From: JAQVEM01 sp964595565
Lineage (GTDB): Bacteria > Actinomycetota > Humimicrobiia > Humimicrobiales > Humimicrobiaceae
Length of the DNA: 64,000 nt
Direction: 5' to 3'
NCBI GenBank assembly: GCA_964595565.1
Contig: CAZQQX010000006.1
Span: forward strand, 1-64,000
The position numbers and the translations under genes were made by a program. Below, one piece after another: positions 26,546 through 35,788 of this stretch (position 1 is its first letter; each line of letters opens with the position of its first letter). Below the pieces are notes generated by a model. That model was not told the origin of the DNA and did not search any database. It was given only the letters and a program-made list of their open reading frames with translations.

Positions 26546-27622
26546 TTATCTTTTATCCAGCTTTTTAAGTTCAGCTTTGAGTGATTCTATTTTTTCTACC
26601 GGACCGGGGTTAATCCCGTTAAGAAGTGCCAGATATACACTGGCTATATCCCCGAGATACATGGCCGACAATGCCTTTGCTAATTTTGACTTTCCTTCTA
26701 CTGGTATTTCTATTATCTTACCTGCATTTTTACTCACCAGGCTTAAAGTTACTTCTATGCGTGTTTTCATTCTTACCCATTCCGGCCTGTCTCTAAAAAC
26801 CAGGATTACAAATTTTTTTGTAGTCTCTTTTAACCTCTCCCAGCCCACAGTTTCATTATGGTTTAATTCCGAAAATTCATTGCACCAGGAAGGGGTTTTT
26901 GAATTTTCATTTAGCTCACATTTTAACCTGTATGCAATGGTGCTCAATATGCCTTCTGCTCCGTATACTATAGGAAGATAATCTGAAATCTCCAGGGCTA
27001 TTTTCTTCGCAGGGTTTTTACCGGATTCCACTTCCCTGTTATACAGGCCTGCCTTTTCCCTTATCAAATTTAGCGCTTCATCAATATCGCCGGAAGGTAT
27101 GTTAACCAAATCTAAATAAGCCATTGCAAGATAGGTAGGAAAGAATAAATAACCGATCGCACCTCTGGGCTGCATCCCTGATGGTATCTTTATTATAGTT
27201 TTATCGTTGACTCTGCCAATTTTTTCCAGCCTGCCGCCCGAACATATAATAACAATCTCACATCCACGCTCAAGTGCCTGATTGGTTGCAGATATTGTTT
27301 CTTCAGTATTTCCGGAGTAACTTATGGAAACGACCAGCCATCCTTTTTTTATAAATAAAGGCAGGCTATATCCTTTAACAATTTCTACCGGTATGTAAAT
27401 ATCATCCCTTATTAAGGCTTTGATAATATCCCCGGCGAATCCAGAACCTCCCATTCCCAGGAAAGCGATACCGGCAAATTTTTTATCTTTTACCTTTTTC
27501 AAATCTGCACTGTCCGCAATTTTTTTTGCTTCAACCAGCTGCCGGTAAAAATTTTCTTCAGCCTCAAGCATCCCTTCTGTATCAATTTCTCTGATTTTTT
27601 TTAGATTATCAAGAACATTCAT
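26546..27622 (-). CDS. Bifunctional phosphoglucose/phosphomannose isomerase
   Basis: This SIS-fold isomerase interconverts glucose-6-P, fructose-6-P and mannose-6-P. The protein (358 residues) has FLGMGGSGFAGDIIKALI, WLVVSISYSGNTEETISA, the family motif IPSGMQPRGAIGYLFFP, and the active-site region TPSWCNEFSELNHNETVGW. These fit the Pyrobaculum-type dual-specificity enzymes that replace separate Pgi and ManA. Here it supplies mannose-6-P to the following phosphomannomutase and GDP-sugar genes, and also links the pathway to glycolysis. It lies 45 bases before ahcY. Confidence 0.9.
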   Translation of the reverse strand: MNVLDNLKKIREIDTEGMLEAEENFYRQLVEAKKIADSADLKKVKDKKFAGIAFLGMGGSGFAGDIIKALIRDDIYIPVEIVKGYSLPLFIKKGWLVVSISYSGNTEETISATNQALERGCEIVIICSGGRLEKIGRVNDKTIIKIPSGMQPRGAIGYLFFPTYLAMAYLDLVNIPSGDIDEALNLIREKAGLYNREVESGKNPAKKIALEISDYLPIVYGAEGILSTIAYRLKCELNENSKTPSWCNEFSELNHNETVGWERLKETTKKFVILVFRDRPEWVRMKTRIEVTLSLVSKNAGKIIEIPVEGKSKLAKALSAMYLGDIASVYLALLNGINPGPVEKIESLKAELKKLDKR

Positions 27623-27676
27623 AATACCTGCCTCTCTATAAACTTTCTTAAATTATTTTCCTGAAATTCTTTCTAA

Positions 27677-29122
27677 TTAAATTGCGCTATCAATTATTGC
27701 TTTGCCCAGTTTATGGAGATAATTTGTTTTCTCTTCACTGTCACCCTCTGCATATACTCTTACCACTGCTTCCGTTCCCGAGGGTCTTATCATCAGCCAG
27801 CTGCCGTCTTCCATAATATATTTATACCCGTCCAGGGTAACAACATTCTTTACTCCGGCTTCCTTTAGTACACCGGGAATACCCTTTAGGGTAATAGCCT
27901 GGAGGTTCTTCTTCTGCTTTAAATCGGTCTCATAATCAATTCTGGTAAATACAAAATAACCAAATTCATTATAAATCTTCTCCAGAACCTGATTTACGGT
28001 CATACCCAGTGTGGATAATATCTCCAGAAGTTTTAATCCCATCAGCATTCCATCTCTTTCAGGTATACTCCCTCCTGCCCACAGGCCACCGCTTTCTTCA
28101 CCGCCCATGATAACTCCGCCTTTCATTATTTCCTCTACTATATACTTGAAGCCCACAGGAGTGGTGACGAGTTCCAGGTTATAACGGGCGCATATCTTAT
28201 CAATTGTTGATGAAAGGTTCACAGACTTTACTACCTTACCCTTTATTTTCTTTACATGTGCCAGATACCATAAAATTATAGAATACAGGTGATGGGAACT
28301 AATATAATTGCCGTCTTCCCCGAGAGCCGCTATCCTGTCGCCATCACCATCCAGGCATATTGCTAATTTATAATCTTTATTTTTTAGAACCTCCCTGGCC
28401 TCATTCAGATTATCCCCGATAGGCTCCGGGTTTATGCCTCCAAAACCCGGGTTAAGAATTGAATGCATTTCATAAATATTTGCCCGGCTAATTGACTTGA
28501 GGATATCAATGAATATGCCCCGGGAAGCGCCATACATCGGCTCCAGCAGCAAACTAAAATTCAAATCTTTTATAATATCTCTGTCTATCTGGCTTAAAAT
28601 ATTTTCCCTGTAGGCGGACAAAAAATCAAATCCCTTTATATCAACATCATCTTCACCCTCAAAGTTTAAAGATTTCTCATATCTTGCAATGTTCCCCATA
28701 ACTTCGTCTAATTCCACTTCTATTCCCTTTATTATATCCATGGTAGCCGAGCTGCCAAAAGAACCTTTTATTTTATAGCCATTATAATAATAAGGATTGT
28801 GGCTGGCAGTAATCATAACTCCCAGGTCAGCTTTTTTATTAACTACTGCATAAGATAAAACCGGAGTGGGTATGATTCTCTCTGAAAGATATGTTTCTAT
28901 GTTATTCATGGTAAAAACACCTGCCGCCGTCCGTGCAAATTGATCCGAAAGAAACCTGGTATCATATCCCAGCACCACGCGCGGCTTCCTTCTGCCGCCA
29001 GACTTTTTATTAAGATAATTGCTTACAGCCCGGGATACAATTTTTACTCCCCGGAAAGTGAACCTTTCAGCTATTATCCCCCGCCAGCCATCTGTTCCAA
29101 ACTGTATATTTATTTCATTCAT
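27677..29122 (-). CDS. Phosphomannomutase/phosphoglucomutase
   Basis: This four-domain alpha-D-phosphohexomutase has 481 residues. It starts FGTDGWRGIIAERFT, then has the phosphoserine loop GVMITASHNPYYYNGYKIKG, the metal loop CLDGDGDRIAALG, the sugar-binding GGEESGGLWAGG, and the phosphate-binding MIRPSGTEAVVRVYAEG. Members act on mannose-6-P, glucose-6-P or both. Between the isomerase and the guanylyltransferase it most likely makes mannose-1-P for GDP-mannose. Confidence 0.92.
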   Translation of the reverse strand: MNEINIQFGTDGWRGIIAERFTFRGVKIVSRAVSNYLNKKSGGRRKPRVVLGYDTRFLSDQFARTAAGVFTMNNIETYLSERIIPTPVLSYAVVNKKADLGVMITASHNPYYYNGYKIKGSFGSSATMDIIKGIEVELDEVMGNIARYEKSLNFEGEDDVDIKGFDFLSAYRENILSQIDRDIIKDLNFSLLLEPMYGASRGIFIDILKSISRANIYEMHSILNPGFGGINPEPIGDNLNEAREVLKNKDYKLAICLDGDGDRIAALGEDGNYISSHHLYSIILWYLAHVKKIKGKVVKSVNLSSTIDKICARYNLELVTTPVGFKYIVEEIMKGGVIMGGEESGGLWAGGSIPERDGMLMGLKLLEILSTLGMTVNQVLEKIYNEFGYFVFTRIDYETDLKQKKNLQAITLKGIPGVLKEAGVKNVVTLDGYKYIMEDGSWLMIRPSGTEAVVRVYAEGDSEEKTNYLHKLGKAIIDSAI

Positions 29123-29161
29123 AACCCAAAACTTACTTATTAATTATTTATCAATTTATTA

Positions 29162-30127
29162 TTAAATTAGCTTTTTTAAATTATTATAATCATATTCCAC
29201 CATAATCTTTACCAGCTGCTCAAACTTCGTTTTTTGTTTCCATCCCAGTTTTTCTCTTGCTTTCGTGGAATCTCCCACCAGAAGTTCTACATCAGCCGGC
29301 CGCATAAATCTTTTATCAACCTTTACATACTTCTCCCATTCAAGGTCAAGGTACTGAAAAGAAAGCTTTACCCACTCTTTCACCGAATGCGTCTCTCCGG
29401 TACTTATAACATAATCTCCGGGCTCATCCTGCTGGAGCATGAGCCACATTGCTTCAATATAGTCCTCTGCATAACCCCAGTCCCTCTTAGCATCCAGATT
29501 CCCGAGCAGCAGTTCATCGGCCAGCCCCAGCTTTATTCTGGCCGCTCCACTGGTTACTTTTTTGGTAACAAATTCAAGCCCGCGCCTGGGTGATTCATGA
29601 TTAAAAAGTATACCACTACAGGCGAACATATCATAACTTTCCCTGTAATTAACAGTCATGTAATGACCGTAAACCTTGGCTACCCCGTAAGGACTGCGGG
29701 GATAAAAAGGAGTTTTTTCGTTCTGGGGCACTTCGCGCACCTTTCCAAACATTTCTGAGCTGGAAGCCTGATAAAATTTTATCTTCCTGTTCATGTGCCT
29801 CACCGCTTCCAGCATTCTTGTTACCCCCAGTCCCGTAAATTCTCCGGTCAGCACCGGCTGCTTCCATGATGTCGGCACAAATGACATCGCAGCAAGATTA
29901 TAAATTTCATCAGGCTGCGATTCTTTTATAGCATCTATTATGGACAGCTGGTCAAGGAGGTCAGCCTGTACAAATTTTATCCTGTCCTTTATATGATTTA
30001 TCCTCTCAAAATTTTCCACCGAGGAACGCCTTATCATGCCATAAATTTCATAACCCCTGTCAAGCAGGAACTCTGCCAGATAAGAGCCATCCTGACCTGT
30101 AATTCCTGTTATAAGTGTTTTTACCAT
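29162..30127 (-). CDS. gmd: GDP-mannose 4,6-dehydratase
   Basis: This extended SDR enzyme converts GDP-mannose to GDP-4-keto-6-deoxymannose. Its features are the nucleotide-binding ITGITGQDGSYLAEFLL, RRSSVENFERI, the Gmd-specific NLAAMSFVPTSWKQP, the catalytic SSSEMFGKV with YGVAKVYGH (YxxxK), and NHESPRRGLEFVTKKV. I start it at the ATG at 30127 because GGGGAG lies just upstream. A TTG eight codons earlier would put that site inside the gene. The predicted length is 321 residues, close to the family norm. Confidence 0.94.
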   Translation of the reverse strand: MVKTLITGITGQDGSYLAEFLLDRGYEIYGMIRRSSVENFERINHIKDRIKFVQADLLDQLSIIDAIKESQPDEIYNLAAMSFVPTSWKQPVLTGEFTGLGVTRMLEAVRHMNRKIKFYQASSSEMFGKVREVPQNEKTPFYPRSPYGVAKVYGHYMTVNYRESYDMFACSGILFNHESPRRGLEFVTKKVTSGAARIKLGLADELLLGNLDAKRDWGYAEDYIEAMWLMLQQDEPGDYVISTGETHSVKEWVKLSFQYLDLEWEKYVKVDKRFMRPADVELLVGDSTKAREKLGWKQKTKFEQLVKIMVEYDYNNLKKLI

Positions 30128-30192
30128 TATTTCTCCCCTGCCTCCACTCAATTTAAAAAAATTTTACGCTAATTAAATAGCCGGATTCTGAT

Positions 30193-31308
30193 TTAGAAAG
30201 TAATCTGGCCTTCCATAATATCAGAATTTATACCAATCCTGATACCATTCTTTAATATGTTATTTCCCCTTATAATGCTATTATCTCCAATAACCGAATA
30301 GTCTTCAATAATTACGTTATCTCTTACGCTCACATTATTAGAAATTATAGCTTTCTTTATGTGATTCCCCCTGCCTATCTTACAATTATTGAATATCACA
30401 CTTTCAGATATCTCTGTCCCTCCTGATATCAAGCAGCTATCCCCAATTACGCCAAGGGGTAATATTCTGGCATTTTTATCTATTTTTGTGTTCTCACCGA
30501 TAACTATCGGCCCGGAGATAAAATTACTTTTTGAATACTCCGTATTCTTACCTATATATATATTCTCCATTACTTCTTCACCGGGGAACTTAAAATCTAT
30601 TTTTTTAAGCAGAACGTCCAGGTTGGCCGTTAAATATTTCATGGGTGTCCCAACGTCAATCCAGTAAGAATTAAAAATATAGCCGAAGATTTTATAACCC
30701 TTTTTCAGAACTTCAGGGAATAGCTGCCTTTCAAAGGAATATCTTTCGCATTCCGGTACAAGTTTCATTACATGGGGCTCTATAATATATATCCCTGCAT
30801 TAATTAAATCAGTTATAATTTCATCCTGCCCCGGTTTTTCCAGAAATTTCGATACCTTCCCTTCACCATCAACAGGCACAAGGCCGTATGCCGAAGGGTC
30901 TTCAACAGGTGTCAGAGATATGGTTATATCTGCTTCTTTCTCTCTATGAAAGGCTACCATATCAGTCAGATTAACAGACGAAAGTATATCACCGTTAAAT
31001 ACCATAAAACTATCATTATCTAAATATTTCTCTACATTTTTAACCCCTCCACAGGTATCAAGTGGCTCTTTTTCCTCAACAAATGTAATTCTTACTCCAA
31101 ATCTCTCCCCATTTCCAAAGTAATTTTTAAAAACCTCTGACATGTAACCGGCAGAGAAAATTATATCTTTTATACCATGGGATTTAATCCATAGAACAAA
31201 ATTTTCCATAAAAGGTCTGTTGACAAGCGGAAGCATGGGTTTTGGGTTCAGAAAAGTAATCGGGCGCAATCTCGTCCCTTCACCCCCTACCAGTATCACT
31301 GCTTTCAA
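30193..31308 (-). CDS. Mannose-1-phosphate guanylyltransferase-like enzyme
   Basis: The 371-residue protein has the N-terminal nucleotidyltransferase motif AVILVGGEGTRLRPITFLNPKP with LPLVNRPFMENFVLWI, which is typical of bacterial and eukaryotic GDP-mannose pyrophosphorylases of the short type. FMVFNGDILSSVNLTDMV contains the metal aspartate, and the C-terminal hexapeptide repeats include PIVIGENTKIDKNARILPLG. Its place between rmd and gmd argues for GDP-mannose synthesis. It is clearly related to the gene at 23005-24150. Confidence 0.88.
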   Translation of the reverse strand: MKAVILVGGEGTRLRPITFLNPKPMLPLVNRPFMENFVLWIKSHGIKDIIFSAGYMSEVFKNYFGNGERFGVRITFVEEKEPLDTCGGVKNVEKYLDNDSFMVFNGDILSSVNLTDMVAFHREKEADITISLTPVEDPSAYGLVPVDGEGKVSKFLEKPGQDEIITDLINAGIYIIEPHVMKLVPECERYSFERQLFPEVLKKGYKIFGYIFNSYWIDVGTPMKYLTANLDVLLKKIDFKFPGEEVMENIYIGKNTEYSKSNFISGPIVIGENTKIDKNARILPLGVIGDSCLISGGTEISESVIFNNCKIGRGNHIKKAIISNNVSVRDNVIIEDYSVIGDNSIIRGNNILKNGIRIGINSDIMEGQITF

Positions 31309-31336
31309 TTTAGCCCCTTTCCAGTTTTATTTTAAT

Positions 31337-32296
31337 TTACAGATTAAGTTTTTGTCTCCAATAGTAAAGCGTATCCTCAAGTGATTCTTTAATAGAATAA
31401 TCCCGGGTCCATCCCGTATGGGTTTTTAATTTATTATTATTACCATATATTATTTTAACATCAATCGCCCTGAATTTTATTCTGTCAATTTCAACTCTTA
31501 TTTCCTTTATTTTACTCATAGATATAAGTATATCCAGTATATCAGATATTTTTCTCTTTTCTCCCGAACAGACATTGTAAACCTGCCCGCAGGTACCTTT
31601 ATTTACAATGTAATAATACGCTTTAACAGCATCCCTCACATCCAGGAAGTCCCTGTAAACATCAATGTTGCCCACTTTTATTACCGGAGGTCTATCTCCT
31701 TTTTCAATCAAGGCTATCTGCCTTGCAAAATCCGAAGCAACAAATTTCTCAGATTGCCCGGGCCCGATATGGTTAAATGACCTGCTTATAAATACCGGAA
31801 GCCCGTATGCTTTAAAATACACAGAGGAAAAAAAATCCAGCGCCGATTTACTTATGGCATAGGGATTCTGGGGATAAATCATGTAATTCTCGTCAATTGC
31901 TCTGTCCTCTCCTTCAGTTTCACCATATTCTTCAGCGGTACACACCACAAGAATTCTGCAGTTGTGACAAAAATTCCTCATACCCTCTAAAATATTTATA
32001 CTCCCAAAAACATTAATCCGGAAAGTTTCCACCGGGTTTTCCCAGGAATGGCTCACGGAACTCTGGGCCGCCAGGTGATACACCTGGTCCGGCTTAAATT
32101 TTTTAATGACATTGAAAACTTTCTGTCTGTCTGTCAGGCCCACCTTTTCAAGCTCTACTTTTTGACCATAATTATCTGGATTGAAATCCTTAAAATCATG
32201 ATCGACACCTATAATCTTATTATTATCATCACCGGCCAGATATGAGCAGAGATGCCTCCCAACAAATCCTGCAACACCGGTTATTAGAATTTTCAA
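31337..32296 (-). CDS. rmd: GDP-4-keto-6-deoxy-D-mannose reductase (Rmd-like)
   Basis: This extended SDR of 319 residues opens with MKILITGVAGFVGRHLCSYL. It has YHLAAQSSVSHSWENP, YPQNPYAISKSALDFF (YxxxK), and the Rmd-type sequence SRSFNHIGPGQSEKFVASDF followed by VGNIDVYRDFLDVRDAVKAY. Rmd reduces the Gmd product to GDP-D-rhamnose. A GDP-6-deoxy-D-talose reductase is a possible alternative. The usual SSAExYG segment reads CTAEEYG. With its neighbours it completes a route from fructose-6-P to a GDP-6-deoxyhexose. Confidence 0.82.
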   Translation of the reverse strand: MKILITGVAGFVGRHLCSYLAGDDNNKIIGVDHDFKDFNPDNYGQKVELEKVGLTDRQKVFNVIKKFKPDQVYHLAAQSSVSHSWENPVETFRINVFGSINILEGMRNFCHNCRILVVCTAEEYGETEGEDRAIDENYMIYPQNPYAISKSALDFFSSVYFKAYGLPVFISRSFNHIGPGQSEKFVASDFARQIALIEKGDRPPVIKVGNIDVYRDFLDVRDAVKAYYYIVNKGTCGQVYNVCSGEKRKISDILDILISMSKIKEIRVEIDRIKFRAIDVKIIYGNNNKLKTHTGWTRDYSIKESLEDTLYYWRQKLNL

Positions 32297-32405
32297 AAGT
32301 TTTTCTCCTGTATTAATTTAGGTTTAGTGATTATTTTAATATAAAATCCCAAATTTAAAAAACCCGAACCTGTCAAATTCCATAAAAACAAATGAAGCCC
32401 CACCT

Positions 32406-33308
32406 TTAAAAGCGTATTTTTTTTATCTTTGAAAAGAAACTTTTCAAAATGGAAAGAAATAACCTGAACCCGAGAATCAATATAAGCAGGGGCATTAAAA
32501 TAACCCGCCAGTTTCTTCTATAATTTTTCCAGAAAAAATGAAATACGCTTCTCTGCATCCTGAAACTTGATTTTATTTTCCCGCTGCCACTGCTCCCTGC
32601 AATATGATGCATTATTTTAGCATCGGGGCAGTAGTAGACCTCCCAGTTCTTCTGCCACATCCTGTAACAGATATCCAGGTCCTCCACATACATAAAATAT
32701 CTTTCATCAAGGAGACCGGTTTCATTTAAAGCTTCTCTTCTTATAATCATGCATGACCCTGAAACCCAGTCTACTTTAAAGGGCCTGTCTCTGGATACTC
32801 CGGCAAGCTTGTAACTTTTTGAAAAGGGATTCTGCGGAAAAACATCTCCCAGTATAGTGTGAAGAGCCGCATTAAATATAGAGGGAAACTTCCTGCATGA
32901 TAATTGAATGGTTCCGTCACTATTTATTATTTTCGGTCCGGCAATTCCAACTGTGGGATTTTTTTCCATAAATCCTACCAGGTTGTCCAGTGATTTTTCA
33001 TAAACCCTGCAGTCGCTGTTCATAAGAAGGATATGTTTTGAGTTTGTTTTTTTTACGGCTATATTATTTGCGGCAGCAAACCCGGTATTTCTGGTGTTTG
33101 ATATAAGTTTTATCCCGGAATAATTCTTTTTTATATATTCAGAAGTTCCATCTATGGAAGCATTGTCCACCACTATAACCTCATAATCTACTGAAGGAGG
33201 GTTTTTAAGAATCGATTCGAGACACTCTTTCAGGAAATCAAAGCTATTATAGCTTACAATGCTTATAGTTAAATCTTTAGTTTTTTTGTCTTTATTAAAT
33301 TGCAGCAT
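32406..33308 (-). CDS. GT2 glycosyltransferase (rhamnosyltransferase-like)
   Basis: This GT-A fold enzyme of 300 residues begins TISIVSYNSFDFLKECLESI. It has VVDNASIDGTSEYI, NTRNTGFAAANNIAV, the DxD-equivalent LLMNSDCRVYE, and the acceptor-region WVSGSCMIIRREALNETGL with DERYFMYVEDLDICYR. The C-terminus is a hydrophobic helix with basic flanks (about 265-290), suggesting membrane attachment. It follows the GDP-rhamnose operon, so a D-rhamnosyl donor is plausible but unproven. It closely resembles the GT2 enzyme at 42051-43001. Confidence 0.88.
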   Translation of the reverse strand: MLQFNKDKKTKDLTISIVSYNSFDFLKECLESILKNPPSVDYEVIVVDNASIDGTSEYIKKNYSGIKLISNTRNTGFAAANNIAVKKTNSKHILLMNSDCRVYEKSLDNLVGFMEKNPTVGIAGPKIINSDGTIQLSCRKFPSIFNAALHTILGDVFPQNPFSKSYKLAGVSRDRPFKVDWVSGSCMIIRREALNETGLLDERYFMYVEDLDICYRMWQKNWEVYYCPDAKIMHHIAGSSGSGKIKSSFRMQRSVFHFFWKNYRRNWRVILMPLLILILGFRLFLSILKSFFSKIKKIRF

Positions 33309-33618
33309 TTTTTCTCTTGTTTATTAATAAAATCTCTGGTTTAAGCAGTAACTGATAACATAAATCTACTACAAATTATATTATTTTAATATCATATCCA
33401 AAAAGAATAAACAGAAATTCTCTGCTTCATAGTAATTTATTCATCTTATAGTTAATATTGAAACCAATATAGTATACCGGTTCCATGGAGCCAGATAATA
33501 AAAAACTTTTATCTCATGTATATTTTATAGTTCTGGAACACATAACTCCATTTTTTATATATATTTGGAATTGTTAATTCCATTTTACAACATATTTTTT
33601 TTGAGATAGTGGAACGCC
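33309..33618. other. Intergenic with degenerate tandem repeat
   Basis: These 310 AT-rich bases lie between trpA and a glycosyltransferase gene, with no ORF. Two roughly 33-base units, at about 33520-33555 and 33556-33590, share the pattern TATA, TGGAA, spacer, TCCATTTT. The second holds a GGAATT-GTT-AATTCC hairpin (33567-33581). A third partial copy may be TCCATGGAGCC at 33482. No convincing trpA terminator is visible. The repeats could be worn mobile-element ends, but this is speculative. Confidence 0.4.
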
Positions 33619-34434
33619 CTATAATAATTTTAGTGTTTTGTTTACATCTAAAGCAAAACTTTCCACTGCATTTATGCCTTCTTTAAACCTATCTGCCTCC
33701 AGGATAAGGGATAAGATTTTGCTTCCTATAATAATCCCGTCACAGTAATCTTTTACCCGGTTAATTTGCTGACTGTTTGAGAGCCCAAAACCCAGTGCAA
33801 GTGGAAGTTCTGTTATCTTTCTTAAATCCTTTAAAAATTTTATAACTTCCGGATTTACATTACTTCTAACACCGGTTACTCCCTTAACTGATACACAGTA
33901 AATAAAACCTCTTGCTTTTTCCGTAACCACTTTAAGCCTTTCTTTGCCCGAGGTCAGGGAAGCAAACATAATATTATCAATATCTGCTTTTCCAAAATAA
34001 CTCTTGTAATTATTAAATTCCTCCAGGGAAAGATCGGGCACTATAATACCATTTACCCCCGAATCTCCTGCCTTTTTTAAAAACTTTTCTACCCCATACC
34101 GGTATATGGTATTAAAGTAGGTCATAATTGCTATCGGGGTATTGCTTTTCTTTCTTATTCTGGTTACAGATTTAAAAACAGTATCTGTATTTATCCCATT
34201 ATCCAGTGCAATCTTTGAAGTAGCCTGGATAACCGGACCATCTGCCAGAGGGTCGGAGAAGGGAATACCTATCTCTATTATATCTGCCCCACTTCTGTCA
34301 AGGGCCTCAAATAATTCAAAAAAGTTTTTGCGGTCCGGAAACCCGCAGGTTATAAATGGGATGAAAGCCTTTTGATTATTTTTCCATAAATCTTCAAAGA
34401 CTGCTTCTATAATGCTGGTGCCATTTTTATGCAT
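33619..34434 (-). CDS. trpA: Tryptophan synthase alpha chain
   Basis: TrpA cleaves indole-3-glycerol phosphate to indole, which passes to TrpB. The TIM barrel (271 residues) carries FIPFITCGFPD, the catalytic glutamate in IIEIGIPFSDPLADGPVIQ, IMTYFNTIYRYGVEKF, the catalytic aspartate in GIIVPDLSLEE, and the phosphate-binding GFGLSNSQQI. It is the last gene of the trpEDCFBA run, 80 bases after trpB. Confidence 0.96.
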   Translation of the reverse strand: MHKNGTSIIEAVFEDLWKNNQKAFIPFITCGFPDRKNFFELFEALDRSGADIIEIGIPFSDPLADGPVIQATSKIALDNGINTDTVFKSVTRIRKKSNTPIAIMTYFNTIYRYGVEKFLKKAGDSGVNGIIVPDLSLEEFNNYKSYFGKADIDNIMFASLTSGKERLKVVTEKARGFIYCVSVKGVTGVRSNVNPEVIKFLKDLRKITELPLALGFGLSNSQQINRVKDYCDGIIIGSKILSLILEADRFKEGINAVESFALDVNKTLKLL

Positions 34435-34514
34435 AACACACTCCAGACATAAGCCGGAATATCCAGAGAATATCCCGGATTAATAGTTTTCTTTTTTTTG
34501 GTATTTTTAAAAAA

Positions 34515-35699
34515 TTATTTATTATCAATATCCTTATCCCCGCGGCCGGATAGATTTACCACTATTATTTTATCCCTGCCCAGTCTCGGTGCCAGTTTCG
34601 CCACATAAGCCAGCGCATGCGCACTTTCGTAGGCGGGAATAATCCCTTCGTAAAGCGAAAGCGTCCTGAACGCTTCCAGGGCCTCGCTATCAAGAGCATA
34701 CTCATATTTAACTATTCCGTTCTCCTTAAAATAAGCATGTTCGGGTCCCACACCGGGATAATCAAGGCCAGCCGATACCGAATAAGCTTCTTCTATCTGC
34801 CCGTAATTATCCTGAAGCACATAACTAAAAGCACCGTGGAATATTCCTTTATTCCCGTTTGCCAGTGTTGCTCCATGTTTCCCGCTCCTGATGCCTTTAC
34901 CCCCCGCTTCCACTCCTATAAGCTTGACCCTATCACAATTTTTTAAAAACGGATAAAATATCCCTATAGAATTACTGCCACCGCCCACGCAGGCTACAAT
35001 GCAATCAGGAAGTCTTCTCTCTTCTTTAAGTATCTGCATTCTGGTTTCTCTGCCAATAACTATCTGGAAATCTCTCACCATCGTAGGATACGGATGGGGA
35101 CCCACTACCGAACCAAGGACATAGAAAGTATCTTCCACTCTTGATGCCCAGTAACGAAGAGTCTCATTAACTGCATCTTTTAATGTCCTGCTCCCTGATG
35201 AAACTTCTACTACTTCTGCTCCCATAAGTTTCATCCTGTATACATTTGAAGACTGCCTCTTTATATCCTTACTGCCCATAAAAATTTTACACTTCATATT
35301 AAATAATGCAGCTGCCGCTGCAGTCGCCACCCCGTGCTGACCGGCACCGGTTTCTGCAATGATAAATTTCTTCCCCATTTTTTTAGCCAGAAGCACCTGA
35401 CCGATAGTATTATTAATCTTATGAGCTCCAAGATGGCACAGGTCCTCGCGCTTTAAATATATCTTTGCTCCACCAAGTTTCCTGGAAAGCCTTTCTGCAT
35501 AATAGAGAGGAGTCGGCCTTCCGGCATAATTTTTTAAATAATATCCCAGCTCTTTCTTAAAATTTTTATCCTTTTTGTACCTGAAATAATTTTTTTCAAG
35601 CTCCTTTAAGGCATTGACCAGTATCTCGGGTACATACATACCTCCAAACATCCCGAAATAGCCATTTTTAAAACTGTACCGTTTTTTTTCTTCTCCCAT
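34515..35699 (-). CDS. trpB: Tryptophan synthase beta chain
   Basis: This PLP enzyme of 394 residues condenses indole with serine. It opens with GYFGMFGGMYVPEILV, has the substrate region GRPTPLYYAERL, the PLP lysine in LGAHKINNTIGQVLLAKKMG, IAETGAGQHGVATA, and the phosphate-binding ACVGGGSNSIGIFYPF. This is the TrpB1 type that works with TrpA, not the stand-alone TrpB2. It sits directly before trpA. Confidence 0.97.
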   Translation of the reverse strand: MGEEKKRYSFKNGYFGMFGGMYVPEILVNALKELEKNYFRYKKDKNFKKELGYYLKNYAGRPTPLYYAERLSRKLGGAKIYLKREDLCHLGAHKINNTIGQVLLAKKMGKKFIIAETGAGQHGVATAAAAALFNMKCKIFMGSKDIKRQSSNVYRMKLMGAEVVEVSSGSRTLKDAVNETLRYWASRVEDTFYVLGSVVGPHPYPTMVRDFQIVIGRETRMQILKEERRLPDCIVACVGGGSNSIGIFYPFLKNCDRVKLIGVEAGGKGIRSGKHGATLANGNKGIFHGAFSYVLQDNYGQIEEAYSVSAGLDYPGVGPEHAYFKENGIVKYEYALDSEALEAFRTLSLYEGIIPAYESAHALAYVAKLAPRLGRDKIIVVNLSGRGDKDIDNK

Positions 35700-35788
35700 G
35701 TTAATTAAAACCCCATTATATTTTACAGCAACCTGTATTTTATTCTGTATAATAATTAACCATTTATAACTTCCTCCGATAAAGCAGG

